From: Thalassotalea psychrophila
GTDB taxonomy: Bacteria > Pseudomonadota > Gammaproteobacteria > Enterobacterales > Alteromonadaceae
Reading direction: 5' to 3'
Length of the DNA: 64,000 nucleotides
Assembly: GCF_031583595.1 (NCBI RefSeq)
Contig: NZ_CP134145.1
Coordinates: forward strand, 3,844,001 to 3,908,000
Part shown: one piece after another, positions 19,289 to 29,168 of the stretch
How positions within the stretch are numbered: the stretch's first letter is position 1
Layout: each line of letters begins with the position of its first letter
Translations under genes and position numbers: made by a program
The notes under the pieces: generated by a model
Databases searched by the model: none
What the model was told of the DNA's origin: nothing
The model's input: the letters and a program-made list of their open reading frames with translations, nothing else

Positions 19289-20227
19289 TTGAGCAAAAAC
19301 AAAGTTATACAAGAAAAATTTAAACTTAGCTTCCTATTGCCAAAATATTGGCTGACTTGGTGTGGCGTTTTAATTTTATACACCATTTCCTGGTTACCTT
19401 ATAGAATGCAACTTGCCATGGGCCGTATTGTTGGCCGCTTAATGATGAAGGTTAGTGGCACACGATTAAAAGTAGCCAAGAAAAATATAGATGTTTGTTT
19501 CCCACAACTTTCTGAACAAGAACGTCTGATAATGCTTAAAAAGAATTTTGAAAATACTGGTATTGGCTTATTTGAAACAGGTATGGGCTGGTGGTGGCCA
19601 GATTGGCGGGTTAAACGAAAAATTAATGTTTCCGGTTTAGAGCATTTGGAACAAGCAAAAGCTGATGGCAGCGGCATATTATTGCTTACGTTGCATTACC
19701 TAAGCTTAGAATTTTCAGGACGTGCAACTGGTCATGTTCATCCAACCGTAGCTTTTTATCGTCCCAACCATAATGAATTAATGGAGTATTTTCAGCATAG
19801 CGGTCGTTCCCGTTCTAACAAATACATGATCGACAAAACTGACGTTAAAGGCATGATAAAAGCGCTTCGAGCAAAAGAGACTTGTGTTTATTTACCCGAC
19901 CAAGATTACGGCCGAAAACGTTCCATTTTTGTACCTTTTTTTAATGTAGAGCACACAGCCTCAACTATTGGAACTATGTTGTTCGCTAAAGTTAAAAATG
20001 TAAAAACGGTAATGTTGATCCCTAGACGTTTACCTGATGATAGTGGCTATATTCTTGAATTTTTACCGGCACTTGAAAACTTTCCAAGTGGTAATGATGA
20101 ACAAGATATTATCAAAATAAATCAGCTCGTAGAACAGGCTATTATGCGCGAGCCAGATCAATACATGTGGCTGCATCGTAGATTTAAAACCCGGCCGAAT
20201 AAAACTGATCCTAAGTTTTACGATTAA
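19289..20227 (+). CDS. lpxL: Kdo2-lipid IVA lauroyltransferase (LpxL family)
   Basis: Inner-membrane acyltransferase that adds the secondary acyl chain to Kdo2-lipid IVA. The 312-residue protein shows LLPKYWLTW at the N-terminus, a membrane helix, the catalytic HX4E motif (LHYLSLE), the YRPNHN and RSNKYMIDKTDVKGMIKAL blocks, and the C-terminal YMWLHRRFKTRP, all close to E. coli LpxL rather than LpxM. It begins with TTG at 19289; the only upstream ATG (19281) hits a stop after three codons, and no ATG occurs inside the first 35 codons. The rare start may keep expression low. A strong hairpin follows. Confidence 0.94.
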   Translation: MSKNKVIQEKFKLSFLLPKYWLTWCGVLILYTISWLPYRMQLAMGRIVGRLMMKVSGTRLKVAKKNIDVCFPQLSEQERLIMLKKNFENTGIGLFETGMGWWWPDWRVKRKINVSGLEHLEQAKADGSGILLLTLHYLSLEFSGRATGHVHPTVAFYRPNHNELMEYFQHSGRSRSNKYMIDKTDVKGMIKALRAKETCVYLPDQDYGRKRSIFVPFFNVEHTASTIGTMLFAKVKNVKTVMLIPRRLPDDSGYILEFLPALENFPSGNDEQDIIKINQLVEQAIMREPDQYMWLHRRFKTRPNKTDPKFYD

Positions 20228-20261
20228 AAACAACTAGGGTCAGAGTCAAATTATTTAATTT

Positions 20262-20318
20262 AAAAAGGGGTCAGTACCCTTTACTACTTAAACTAGTAAA
20301 GGGTACTGACCCCTTTTT
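20262..20318. terminator. Perfect 25-bp REP-like hairpin / bidirectional terminator
   Basis: AAAAAGGGGTCAGTACCCTT plus TACTA is repeated as its exact reverse complement 7 bases later. It has A/T-rich ends, so it can terminate both lpxL and the convergent djlA. It is preceded at 20236 by GGGTCAGAGTCAAATTATTT, a GGGTCAG-type sequence reminiscent of REP elements mobilised by TnpA-REP (RAYT) transposases. No such transposase gene is in the window. Confidence 0.8.
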
Positions 20319-20320
20319 AT

Positions 20321-21109
20321 TTATTTTTGTGCTGAAATTAATTCATATGCGGCTTGAATGTCTTGTGCTTTTTGTTTCGCATCTTCCATCAACTCTGGCG
20401 GTAAACCTTTGGCAACAAGTTTATCGGGGTGATGCTGAGACATTAATTTTCGATAGGCCTTTTTAATCTCTTTATGATCTGTATTAGCGGTAACACCCAG
20501 TATTTTGTAAGCATTTTCCAGTTGACTTTTCGCTTGCTGAGGGGTTTGATTCCCCCCTTGATGGAACTGCTCACCTGCAACAATTCTATCTAACAGAAAG
20601 TCTAACTCACGAGCCGATATACCTAAACTTCTCGCTATCTTGTGGAGAATTTGGCGTTCTTTAGGATGCAGTTCTCCGTCAGCAAATGCAGCCTGAATTT
20701 GAATTTCAATAAACATTTGCAATAAATCATGTCGACCAAAACAAGAGCTTTTTAGTTGTCTTAATTGCTTGTCTAACTCAAAAAATTCCTGCTTACCTTC
20801 ATTAAACGCCTGCCTGGCAATCGTTTGGGTATCTTGATTTAACCCCCAACGTTTCATCGCGCCGTTGGCAAAGGCAATTTCGTCTTCTGTGACCCGCCCA
20901 CTTGCTTTAGTTATGTGGCCCATTACCGAAAAAGTAGCCTTAAAAAAAGCATTTTGACGATCACTGTCATTTTGTTTATTAAAGGCATTGAAGTCCATGC
21001 TCATACCTTGGTCAAATTTATGGCCTATCCATAAACCAAATATTGCACCAAAAGGTCCGCCAGCAAAAAAGCCTAGCGCAAAGCCTAAAATTTTTCCCCC
21101 AATTTGCAT
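20321..21109 (-). CDS. djlA: DnaJ-like co-chaperone DjlA
   Basis: A membrane-anchored J-domain protein that stimulates DnaK and affects capsule and envelope signalling. Order of parts: a glycine-rich N-terminal membrane segment (KILGFALGFFAGGPFGAIFG), a TerB-like helical domain (about 55-170), a Gly/Gln-rich linker, and a C-terminal J-domain from about residue 197 with the HPD motif in SQHHPDK. The 262-residue length is close to E. coli's 271. It is in the conserved position divergent from lptD, but here murU and amgK sit between and are co-directional with it (1 bp gap to murU). Confidence 0.95.
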   Translation of the reverse strand: MQIGGKILGFALGFFAGGPFGAIFGLWIGHKFDQGMSMDFNAFNKQNDSDRQNAFFKATFSVMGHITKASGRVTEDEIAFANGAMKRWGLNQDTQTIARQAFNEGKQEFFELDKQLRQLKSSCFGRHDLLQMFIEIQIQAAFADGELHPKERQILHKIARSLGISARELDFLLDRIVAGEQFHQGGNQTPQQAKSQLENAYKILGVTANTDHKEIKKAYRKLMSQHHPDKLVAKGLPPELMEDAKQKAQDIQAAYELISAQK

Positions 21110-21110
21110 A

Positions 21111-21785
21111 TTACTTTTCCATAACTTGTTTATTAATTTGTGTCAGTCGCTCTGGTGTTCCAACATCACTCCATAAGCCTGAATATAAGCTGCCGCTAAT
21201 ATCATCATTTTTCATCGCAGCAATTAAGATGGGTGCTAATGGCGCTTTTTCAATCTTCAAATCAGTAAATAATTTAGGCTGATAAAGTCCAATACCGGAA
21301 TATGTGTATTTATTGTTAAATTCTTCGCCCCACTTTAACTTGTCATTGTTAAAGGCAAAATCTCCTTTGGGATTATGCTCAGGGTTTTCGACCAAAATTA
21401 AATGGGCTAGTTCACCATTTTTTAATGAAGGTATTTGCACAAATGGGTATTGACAATAAATGTCTCCATTTACAATTAAAAAAGGCTCACTTCCTAATAG
21501 TGGTAATGCGTTAACAATACCTCCCGCGGTTTCTAACGCGCCATCAAGCTCTGCGCTATATTGAATCGAAACCCCAAACCCTTGTCCACAGCCAAAATAG
21601 TCTTCTATCTGATCACCTAACCAAGCATGATTGATAATGATATCAGTTATCCCTGCAGCTTTAAGGTTATTCAAGTGATGTTCTATTAAAGGAATCCCAG
21701 CCACTTTCAATAAAGGTTTTGGGCAATTATCGGTTAGAGGCTTCATTCTTTCACCTCGCCCTGCGGCTAAAATCATTGCCTTCAT
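21111..21785 (-). CDS. murU: N-acetylmuramate-1-phosphate uridylyltransferase
   Basis: Nucleotidyltransferase of the MurNAc recycling route: makes UDP-MurNAc from MurNAc-1-phosphate, bypassing fosfomycin-sensitive MurA. The 224-residue protein has the signature MILAAGRGERMKPLT, then PKPLLKVAGIPLIEHHL, and a metal-binding IVNGDIYC region. Homologous sugar-1-phosphate nucleotidyltransferases exist, but the 4-bp overlap with amgK makes the recycling role by far the likeliest. The pair is known from Pseudomonas and is absent from E. coli. Confidence 0.92.
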   Translation of the reverse strand: MKAMILAAGRGERMKPLTDNCPKPLLKVAGIPLIEHHLNNLKAAGITDIIINHAWLGDQIEDYFGCGQGFGVSIQYSAELDGALETAGGIVNALPLLGSEPFLIVNGDIYCQYPFVQIPSLKNGELAHLILVENPEHNPKGDFAFNNDKLKWGEEFNNKYTYSGIGLYQPKLFTDLKIEKAPLAPILIAAMKNDDISGSLYSGLWSDVGTPERLTQINKQVMEK

Positions 21786-22792
21786 ACTCTAGCCTTTTGC
21801 TGGCTAGCAAGCTTAGTAATACTTGGTAGTACTTTACTCTTAACTAAATTGCTTAAAAAAGTTAACTCTGGATACTTGGCCGCAATGTCTATTATATAAG
21901 ATAGAGTTAATGGAATATCTTTCAAATATCCAGATTTCCCATCGCGATGATATAAACGCGCAAAAATCCCACTCGCCTTTATATGCCGTTGCAGTCCCAT
22001 AAAGTCAAACCAACGCGTAAATTGCTGATAACTAACATCGACTTTATTATTCAAATAATAATTATGAACATGTGGTTCAATCAATTCATCTTCCCAACGG
22101 ACATAGCAATCTCTAAGTAATGAAACCAAGTCATAGGTAAATGGCCCTTTAACAGCGTCTTGAAAGTCTATTACCGCAATATCACCGCTAGCAATTAACA
22201 TTAAATTACGACTGTGAAAGTCGCGATGTACCGTCACTTGTGGTTGCTCTAACGCACTTGCTATTAACAAATCAAAGCATTGTTGAAGTTGCTTGGTTTC
22301 ATCAATGGTTAAACTGATATTTAAATGTTTGTGCACTAACCAATCGCTGAAAATATCCACTTCTAATTGTAAAAATGGAGCATCATAAACAGGTAAAGGC
22401 CACTGTTCTTGTGCTGACACCTTTTGGATTTTTGGTAACAGCTTTATCGCTTTTTCATATAGAGCAGCTATCGTCGTTTCATCGAGTTTGTCACTCAATA
22501 AAACATCGCCAAAATCTGATAAACACATGAATCCATTTGCTTCATCATAATGAATAATTTCAGGTACAATTAAACCGGAAGAACGAAAACTATGCGCTAA
22601 ACTTACAAAAGCTAAATTGTTTAATTTCTCTGGTGGCGCATCTACGATGATATAGCTATTTTCATCTAGAATTAAACGGTAATACACTCTGAAGCCCGCA
22701 TCACCAGATAAAGGAGCAATATTGAGTAATTCATCTGGAAAAATATGCGCGAGCCAAGTTCCAAGTTTTTGCTTACGAGTAAGAGCAGACAA
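21782..22792 (-). CDS. amgK: Anomeric MurNAc/GlcNAc kinase (APH family)
   Basis: Phosphotransferase that phosphorylates MurNAc (and GlcNAc) at the anomeric position, feeding MurU. The 336-residue protein has the aminoglycoside-phosphotransferase fold: Brenner motif HRDFHSRNLML and the metal-binding DFQD in VIDFQDAVKGPFTYDLVSLL. The stop overlaps the murU start by 4 bp, so translation is coupled. It begins 234 bp upstream of the divergent lptD. The annotation phosphotransferase is safe; the specific substrate is inferred from the partner gene. Confidence 0.9.
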   Translation of the reverse strand: MSALTRKQKLGTWLAHIFPDELLNIAPLSGDAGFRVYYRLILDENSYIIVDAPPEKLNNLAFVSLAHSFRSSGLIVPEIIHYDEANGFMCLSDFGDVLLSDKLDETTIAALYEKAIKLLPKIQKVSAQEQWPLPVYDAPFLQLEVDIFSDWLVHKHLNISLTIDETKQLQQCFDLLIASALEQPQVTVHRDFHSRNLMLIASGDIAVIDFQDAVKGPFTYDLVSLLRDCYVRWEDELIEPHVHNYYLNNKVDVSYQQFTRWFDFMGLQRHIKASGIFARLYHRDGKSGYLKDIPLTLSYIIDIAAKYPELTFLSNLVKSKVLPSITKLASQQKARV

Positions 22793-23026
22793 TTAAAACA
22801 TCCAAGGTTTAATGTGAATAAATTAGAATTAACTACAATATACCTTAATGAAAAACACTAAAATATAAATTGTTGAATTATTAGTAAAATTATTGTCAAA
22901 AGCTATGTTAAACTAATGATTAATACTATTGTATTGTAATAATAATTAAAAAATCTGTCATAATTCTATTATTCTTAAAGTTAAGAATTTTGCAGATCAC
23001 AGCAGCATTTATTTACCGGACTATGC

Positions 23027-25312
23027 ATGCCACACACCCGTAGTTTATTTTTTGTCGTTTTATTAGGCGTAAATAGCTTCGCTATTGCAGCTGAAGATGA
23101 CACTCAAGCATTGATAATCAAGTGCCCTATTCCTGTTCCAGAGCCTATTACTTTAGAAAACCCAGAACAGCTCGATCACCAATCAATTTTAATAGAATCT
23201 AAAAAATCATACGTTGAGAAAAATCAGTCAACCCGCTTTTCTGGAGGAGTAAAATTAGCCTCCGGAGATAAGAAAATAGCCGCCGACGAAATATTAGTCG
23301 ATCGAGTAAATGGTAAAATATCGGCTACTGGAAATACTCGTTTTCAAGATAACTCAATGACCATCAATGCCGATAGTTTAGTGGCAAGTTCTATTGAAAA
23401 GAAAATGATTCTTTCAAACTCTCAATATCAGCTACATTCATCACCAGGCAGAGGAACAGCTGAAGAATTAAAAATAAGTGAGCTTGGAGCAAGTTTAGTT
23501 GACTCAAGTTTTACCACCTGTACTGAACCTGTGCCTGACTGGCAAATATCGGCAAGCGAAATTAATTTATCAACAAAAGATAATGAAGGTGAAGCTTGGA
23601 ACACTGTATTTAGAGTAAAAGATGTTCCGGTATTTTACCTTCCTTATTTCAACTTTCCACTTACCGATGAACGTAAAACAGGTTTTTTATATCCGACTAT
23701 TTCTTCTTCAAGTAGTAAAGGTGCTGAGGTTGGTTTACCTTTTTATTGGAATATTGCCGAGAATATGGACGCCACTATCACACCAATTCATATGTCTGAA
23801 CGTGGCACGCAATTAAACACCGAATTCAGGTATTTAACCGGACAGCAATTTGGTCAAATAGATCTAGAGTATTTAGATAAAGACAAAGAGCTAATAAATA
23901 ATGATGACGCTCGTTATTTGGCAAGGTACCAACATGCTGGTACTTTTGCTGAAAATTATCGTGTGTATGTTGATTACAGTGATATTAGTGATGACAATTA
24001 TTTAGTTGATATTGGCAGCAAGCAATTTAGTAAATCTGAAGCCTATTTATGGCGCATTGGTGAGCTTTCGTATTTTAGTAATAACTGGCATTCAACAGTT
24101 AAGGTACAAGATTTTAAAGTACTAGGCGATAATAACCCTAGCTACCGAACTTTGCCGCAACTTGAATTGGATGTGTATCAACCGTTAGGGTTCCTTAATA
24201 GTACTTTTAATATTTATAGTGAATACTCTCATTTCGACATATCTAATGAAGATCTTCCGACCGCAGATAGACTACATGTAGAAACAGGGTTATCGATCCC
24301 ATACTCAAAGCCTGGGTGGTTTATTAATTCTGATTTTAGGGTAATGCATACTGCCTACCAACAAGACAATGTGGAAAATGTAAATCTTACTACTAGCTTA
24401 AATCTAACTGAAGAAGCCGATCGTACATTACCAAAAGTTCGAATACACACTGGTTTAAACTTTGATCGTGACACAAGTTTTTTAGTCGATGATATGACTC
24501 AAACATTTGAACCACAAATTCAATATTTGTATATTCCAGAAAAAGATCAAAACGATATATTTATTTATGATACATCACCACTGCAAGACGACTTTGATGG
24601 TTTATTCAGAGATAGACGTTTCAGTGGTTTAGACCGTATTGCGGAAGCAAATCAAGTATCATTTGGCGCTACTACTCGAATTTTAAATCAAAGCAATACG
24701 GAACTATTTCACCTAAGTGTAGGTCGTATATTTTACTTAGATAATAGTAGCATTTCCTTTGATGAAGAGGGAACTCAAGAAGATTCTTCTGCCTTGGCAG
24801 CAGATATGTTCATCCAACTAGCCAGGCGTTGGCAATTTAAATCCGATATTCAGTATGATACAAAGAACAGTCGAACAGATAAGAGTCATGTCAGTATTGA
24901 TTATCGTAAAGATAATCGTAATATTTTTCAGTTAAGCCATCGCTATATTGAAAATGTTTCAGGAGTGCAAATTGAACAAGCATCAGCGTTATCAAGTTTT
25001 CCAATTAATAAAGACTGGCAAGTTGTTGGCAGGGTAACACATGACTTAATAAGAAAACGTTCGCTTGAAGCGTATGGGGGGGTTCAGTATGAAAGCTGCT
25101 GTTGGGCCATTCGCTTTGCTGTTTATCGAAATATTAATACTAATTTAGATGAGCAAGATTTCGATAGTGAAAATCGCGATGAATTTGATAATGGTTTTAT
25201 GCTACAGTTTGTTCTTAAAGGATTAGGTGGAAATCAAAAACCACTTCCTATAGATGATATGTTAGAATCAGGCATATTTGGTTACAAACGCCCGTACTTT
25301 CTAAGCAACTAA
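23027..25312 (+). CDS. lptD: LPS-assembly outer-membrane protein LptD
   Basis: Large beta-barrel that, with LptE, inserts LPS into the outer leaflet. The 761-residue protein has a signal peptide (SLFFVVLLGVNSFAIAAED), a periplasmic OstA-type beta-taco domain (about 45-170: FSGGVKLASGDKKIAADEIL and following repeats), and a C-terminal barrel starting near VPVFYLPYFNFPLTDERKTG. Cysteine pairs are present near the N-terminus (KCPIP), at TTC and at ESCCWAI, in line with the inter-domain disulfides known for LptD. It heads the lptD-surA-pdxA-rsmA-apaG-apaH cluster. Confidence 0.97.
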   Translation: MPHTRSLFFVVLLGVNSFAIAAEDDTQALIIKCPIPVPEPITLENPEQLDHQSILIESKKSYVEKNQSTRFSGGVKLASGDKKIAADEILVDRVNGKISATGNTRFQDNSMTINADSLVASSIEKKMILSNSQYQLHSSPGRGTAEELKISELGASLVDSSFTTCTEPVPDWQISASEINLSTKDNEGEAWNTVFRVKDVPVFYLPYFNFPLTDERKTGFLYPTISSSSSKGAEVGLPFYWNIAENMDATITPIHMSERGTQLNTEFRYLTGQQFGQIDLEYLDKDKELINNDDARYLARYQHAGTFAENYRVYVDYSDISDDNYLVDIGSKQFSKSEAYLWRIGELSYFSNNWHSTVKVQDFKVLGDNNPSYRTLPQLELDVYQPLGFLNSTFNIYSEYSHFDISNEDLPTADRLHVETGLSIPYSKPGWFINSDFRVMHTAYQQDNVENVNLTTSLNLTEEADRTLPKVRIHTGLNFDRDTSFLVDDMTQTFEPQIQYLYIPEKDQNDIFIYDTSPLQDDFDGLFRDRRFSGLDRIAEANQVSFGATTRILNQSNTELFHLSVGRIFYLDNSSISFDEEGTQEDSSALAADMFIQLARRWQFKSDIQYDTKNSRTDKSHVSIDYRKDNRNIFQLSHRYIENVSGVQIEQASALSSFPINKDWQVVGRVTHDLIRKRSLEAYGGVQYESCCWAIRFAVYRNINTNLDEQDFDSENRDEFDNGFMLQFVLKGLGGNQKPLPIDDMLESGIFGYKRPYFLSN

Positions 25313-25414
25313 GCCATGTTTTGGCCAACATTAAAAGTAAAATAGATTTTTAAGACGTTAAAAAATTCAAATAAATTTAACAAATTCGAAGTAAATAACC
25401 GTAGATTTTATTCC

Positions 25415-26722
25415 ATGAAAACAATAATCAAAATTGCCTTTATCATTTCAGGCATAGTAAGCAGCGCTGTTACAACATCTGTTGTCAATGCAAAAGAGTT
25501 AGAATTAGATAAAGTAGTCGCTGTTGTAAATTCAGGTGTTGTGCTTGAATCGGAAATCAACGAGCTAGTAAATAATGTTAAAAAGCAGGCTTTAGCTGAA
25601 AAACAAAGTTTACCATCGGATGCAGCCCTTCGTACCCAAGCCATGGAAAAGTTAATTAACGATAGTTTATTGATTCAAATGGGCGAGCGTATGGGTGTTC
25701 AAATTGGTGATGCTCAATTAGATACCACGATTGCATCAATCGCTAAAGATAATGGCGGTATGACTACTGAACAATTTAGACAAAAACTAGTAACTGATGG
25801 CGTTAACTACGAAAGCTACCGTGAAGGTATTCGTACTGAGATGATCACTAACGAAGTTAGAAAAGCTAACGTCCGTCGTCGTGTTGCCATTAGCCCACAA
25901 GAAATTTCAAACCTTGTAGAGTTAATGAAAGAACAAAAAAATGCTGATATTGAATACAATATTGGTCATATATTGATTAGCTTTCCTGATGAACCAACTC
26001 AAGATGATTTAGTTGATGCCAAAGACAGAGCGGATAAAGTTATTAATCTGTTAAATACAGGCTCAGACTTTAAGAAAATCGCTATTGCTTCTTCCGGTGC
26101 ACCAAGTGCTTTAGAAGGTGGTGATATTGGTTGGCGTGGTATTAATGAAATGCCAACCTTATTTGCCGAATTAGTTGATGGCAATAAAAAAGGCGAAGTA
26201 TTTGGACCAATCCGTACAGGTTTAGGCTTCAACATAATTAAAATATTAGATATTCGCGGTAAAGAAACGGTTGAAGTAAGTGAAGTGAAATCACGTCATA
26301 TTTTAATTAAGCCATCAATTATATTATCTGAAGATAAAGCAGAGAAAATATTATTAGATTTCTTAACCCAGATAAAATCTGGTGAAGCTGATTTTGATGC
26401 CTTAGCACGTGAACACTCTGAAGGCCCAACAGCTACACGTGGTGGTGACTTAGGTTGGTCAGATCCAAACAGTTATGACCCTGCATTTAAAGAAGCATTA
26501 GCGACGTTAGAAGTTGATGGATACCATCAACCATTTCGGTCATCTTTTGGTTGGCACTTAGTGCAATTAACCGGCCGAAGAACTTTAGATGCAACCGATC
26601 TAAACAACGAAAATCGTGCCTACAACCTACTGTTTAATAGAAAGTTTGGTGTTGAAGCTATTCGCTGGATGAAAGAAACCAGAGATGAAGCATACATTGA
26701 AATTTTTGACGAAGAAGACTGA
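25415..26722 (+). CDS. surA: Periplasmic chaperone / prolyl isomerase SurA
   Basis: Periplasmic chaperone for outer-membrane proteins, including LptD encoded just upstream. The 435-residue protein has a signal peptide ending near [16 protein letters not shown], an N-terminal chaperone domain containing [20 protein letters not shown], and two parvulin domains (about 172-275 and 285-385, each with a GGDIGW or GGDLGW motif). A short C-terminal helix follows. It lies 102 bp after lptD and 2 bp before pdxA, the standard operon order. Confidence 0.97.
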   Translation: MKTIIKIAFIISGIVSSAVTTSVVNAKELELDKVVAVVNSGVVLESEINELVNNVKKQALAEKQSLPSDAALRTQAMEKLINDSLLIQMGERMGVQIGDAQLDTTIASIAKDNGGMTTEQFRQKLVTDGVNYESYREGIRTEMITNEVRKANVRRRVAISPQEISNLVELMKEQKNADIEYNIGHILISFPDEPTQDDLVDAKDRADKVINLLNTGSDFKKIAIASSGAPSALEGGDIGWRGINEMPTLFAELVDGNKKGEVFGPIRTGLGFNIIKILDIRGKETVEVSEVKSRHILIKPSIILSEDKAEKILLDFLTQIKSGEADFDALAREHSEGPTATRGGDLGWSDPNSYDPAFKEALATLEVDGYHQPFRSSFGWHLVQLTGRRTLDATDLNNENRAYNLLFNRKFGVEAIRWMKETRDEAYIEIFDEED

Positions 26723-26724
26723 TA

Positions 26725-27711
26725 ATGATGGTTAATAAGATTGCCATAACCCCTGGCGAGCCCGCAGGTGTTGGTCCTGATATTTTAATACAACTGGCCC
26801 AAGAAAACTGGCCAGTGCAACTTGTTGCAATTGCTGATCCTGAAATGTTAGAGCAGCGAGCAAAGCAATTAGATTTGCCTTTAAAGGTTAATATTTATGA
26901 CGCAGCAAGGGCTTCAAAGGCACACCAAGCAGGTGTCCTTGAAGTTTTACCGGTAAAGTTGGCTGAACCGTCTCAGCCCGGAATATTAAATGCCAACAAT
27001 GGAGCCTATGTTGTTGAAACATTAAAGCTTGCTTGTGAAGGTAATATGTCAGGTGAATTTAAAGCAATTGTTACAGGTCCTGTTCATAAAGGCTTAATTA
27101 ATCAAGCAGGTATTCCCTTTAGCGGTCATACTGAATATTTTGCTCAACAAGCTAATTGTATTGATGTTGTTATGATGCTTGCAACTGAAGGCTTACGAGT
27201 GTCATTAATGACAACTCATATTCCTCTAGCTTATGTATCTAAAGCGATAACTTTTGAGCGAATTCAAAAGATCACTCGTATACTACATAAAGATCTGAAG
27301 GAAAAATTTGGCATAAAAGAACCAAAAATTTATGTATGTGGCTTAAACCCACATGCAGGCGAAGATGGACATTTAGGCAGAGAAGAGATTGAGACAATTA
27401 TTCCTGCTATAGAATCTCTACGTGAAGAAGGTATGCATTTAGTTGGTCCGTTAGCAGCAGATACAATTTTTCAAACTAAATATCTAGATGATGCAGATGC
27501 GGTTTTGGCTATGTATCATGATCAAGGCCTGCCAGTACTTAAATATAAAGGGTTTGGCGCGTCGGTAAACATTACCTTAGGACTACCCTTTATAAGAACC
27601 TCTGTAGATCACGGTACTGCCATTGAACTTGCCGGCTCATTAGATGCCGATACAGGGAGTTTCAGGGCAGCTATGAATAATGCAATTAATTTGGTACAAA
27701 ATCAGCAATGA
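26725..27711 (+). CDS. pdxA: 4-hydroxythreonine-4-phosphate dehydrogenase
   Basis: NAD-dependent oxidative decarboxylase of the DXP-dependent pyridoxal phosphate pathway. The 328-residue length is typical. Signatures: [14 protein letters not shown] at the start, [21 protein letters not shown] with a metal-ligand histidine, [16 protein letters not shown] with another, and [15 protein letters not shown] with the third. Two in-frame ATGs (26725 and 26728) are adjacent and the choice is immaterial. Its stop overlaps the rsmA start by 4 bp, implying coupled translation. Confidence 0.97.
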   Translation: MMVNKIAITPGEPAGVGPDILIQLAQENWPVQLVAIADPEMLEQRAKQLDLPLKVNIYDAARASKAHQAGVLEVLPVKLAEPSQPGILNANNGAYVVETLKLACEGNMSGEFKAIVTGPVHKGLINQAGIPFSGHTEYFAQQANCIDVVMMLATEGLRVSLMTTHIPLAYVSKAITFERIQKITRILHKDLKEKFGIKEPKIYVCGLNPHAGEDGHLGREEIETIIPAIESLREEGMHLVGPLAADTIFQTKYLDDADAVLAMYHDQGLPVLKYKGFGASVNITLGLPFIRTSVDHGTAIELAGSLDADTGSFRAAMNNAINLVQNQQ

Positions 27712-28517
27712 GTAATAAAAGCCATTTAGGTCATCAAGCCAAGAAGCGCTTTGGCCAAAATTTTTTACATGACGATGCCGTAATAAGCCGCATTGTTGAC
27801 GCTATAAATCCATGTTCTGGTGAAAACCTAGTTGAGATAGGTCCTGGTCTAGGTGCTTTAACTGAGCCGGTGATTGAAAGAGCTGGTGATATTTCAGTAG
27901 TTGAGCTTGATAGAGATCTTGCCCACCGATTGCGCCATCACCCTTTTATTGCAAAGCATTTAACCATTCATGAAACTGACGCATTAAAATTTGATTTTGC
28001 TACGCTTGCCGATGAGCAACCATTAAGAATATTTGGTAATTTACCTTATAATATCTCTACACCGTTAATATTTCATCTTTTGACCTTTAAAGATAAAGTT
28101 AAAGACATGCACTTTATGCTGCAAAAAGAAGTCGTAAACAGAATGGCGGCAGGACCTAACTCTAAAACTTACGGGCGTTTATCAATAATGTGTCAATACT
28201 ATTGCCAAGTAATGCCGGTGATGGAAATTGGCCCTGAAGCATTTCAGCCACCACCTAAAGTTGATAGTGCAATCGTTCGGTTAATTCCACATAAAGAAAT
28301 TAAGTTCCCTGCTAAAGATGTGAAATGGTTAGAGCGTGTAACCCGAGAAGCTTTCAGCATGCGTCGGAAAACCATTCGTAACAGCTTTAAAAAACTTATT
28401 AGTGCTGAACAGTTAGAAACATTAGGCATAAAAGCCAGCTTAAGGCCTGAAAATTTGAGTTTGCACGATTATATTACTGTTGCGAATTACTTAACGGACA
28501 ATCCGCCAGAGTTGTAA
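27708..28517 (+). CDS. rsmA: 16S rRNA dimethyladenosine transferase
   Basis: Also called KsgA: dimethylates two adjacent adenosines (A1518 and A1519) in the 3'-terminal helix of 16S rRNA as a late check in 30S assembly. The 269-residue protein has the N-terminal [11 protein letters not shown], the SAM motif [13 protein letters not shown], and the catalytic motif IV NLPYNIS. It overlaps pdxA by 4 bp and is followed 26 bp later by apaG. Confidence 0.97.
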   Translation: MSNKSHLGHQAKKRFGQNFLHDDAVISRIVDAINPCSGENLVEIGPGLGALTEPVIERAGDISVVELDRDLAHRLRHHPFIAKHLTIHETDALKFDFATLADEQPLRIFGNLPYNISTPLIFHLLTFKDKVKDMHFMLQKEVVNRMAAGPNSKTYGRLSIMCQYYCQVMPVMEIGPEAFQPPPKVDSAIVRLIPHKEIKFPAKDVKWLERVTREAFSMRRKTIRNSFKKLISAEQLETLGIKASLRPENLSLHDYITVANYLTDNPPEL

Positions 28518-28543
28518 TACCAATTCTAAATGGAGATATTGCT

Positions 28544-28936
28544 ATGGAAACAGAACACGGGACACCAGGTCAACTAGTTAAAGTTTCGACACAAGTCGAC
28601 TTTATTGAAGAGCAGTCTGACCAATATCAAGACCGATATGTTTTTAGCTATACAGTCACCATAGAAAATAATAGTAATAAAACCCTACAGTTAATTTCTC
28701 GTAGTTGGTTAATTACTGATTCAGATGGTAATAAAGTATCTGTTGAAGGTGATGGCGTTGTTGGTCAACAGCCAATTTTACAAAGCGGCCAACGGTATCG
28801 TTATTCTAGCGGTTCAATTATAAAAACTCCATTAGGTACCATGGAAGGCTTTTATATTATGAAAGACTTACAAGGTAATAAGCATAAAGTAACTATTCCT
28901 GTTTTCGGCCTTTCTATTCCGAATATAGTTAATTAA
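28544..28936 (+). CDS. apaG: ApaG (Co2+/Mg2+ efflux-associated) protein
   Basis: A small beta-sandwich (FnIII-like) protein of 130 residues linked by name to Co2+/Mg2+ efflux, though its biochemical role is unclear. Signatures are YVFSYTVTIENNS, LISRSWLITDSDG, VVGQQPILQSGQRYRYSSG and GTMEGFY. Its stop codon TAA is the first part of the left inverted repeat of a MITE-like element, so the native 3' end may have been altered by the insertion, although the C-terminus looks family-like. Confidence 0.95.
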   Translation: METEHGTPGQLVKVSTQVDFIEEQSDQYQDRYVFSYTVTIENNSNKTLQLISRSWLITDSDGNKVSVEGDGVVGQQPILQSGQRYRYSSGSIIKTPLGTMEGFYIMKDLQGNKHKVTIPVFGLSIPNIVN

Positions 28937-29163
28937 CCTCAGTTCTGGATAATGAGTGCTTGATACCAGCAACAAATCAATCACTTAACAATTAATGTAT
29001 GAATTGAAAAAGGCTAAAAATTATTATTCCATATCAATGCTTCAATTTTTTCGATTATCAAGGCAAAACAATTGTGAATAGTGGGCTATTTACGGTTATT
29101 TTAACGCAGAAAATCGGAAAAATAGATGTATTGAGCAAGTGCTGCTTATCCAGAGTTGAGGTT
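28935..29163. mobile_element. MITE-like element between apaG and apaH
   Basis: A 229-bp AT-rich non-coding segment bounded by inverted ends. The left end begins AACCTCAGTTCTGGATAA and the right end finishes TTATCCAGAGTTGAGGTT; 16 of 18 positions pair, and weaker pairing continues inward (GCTTG and related bases). It has no ORF. It separates two genes that usually sit close together in one operon. The left edge carries the apaG stop and the right edge supplies GAGG 7 bases before the apaH ATG. No clear target duplication was seen. Confidence 0.7.
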
Positions 29164-29168
29164 AGCTG

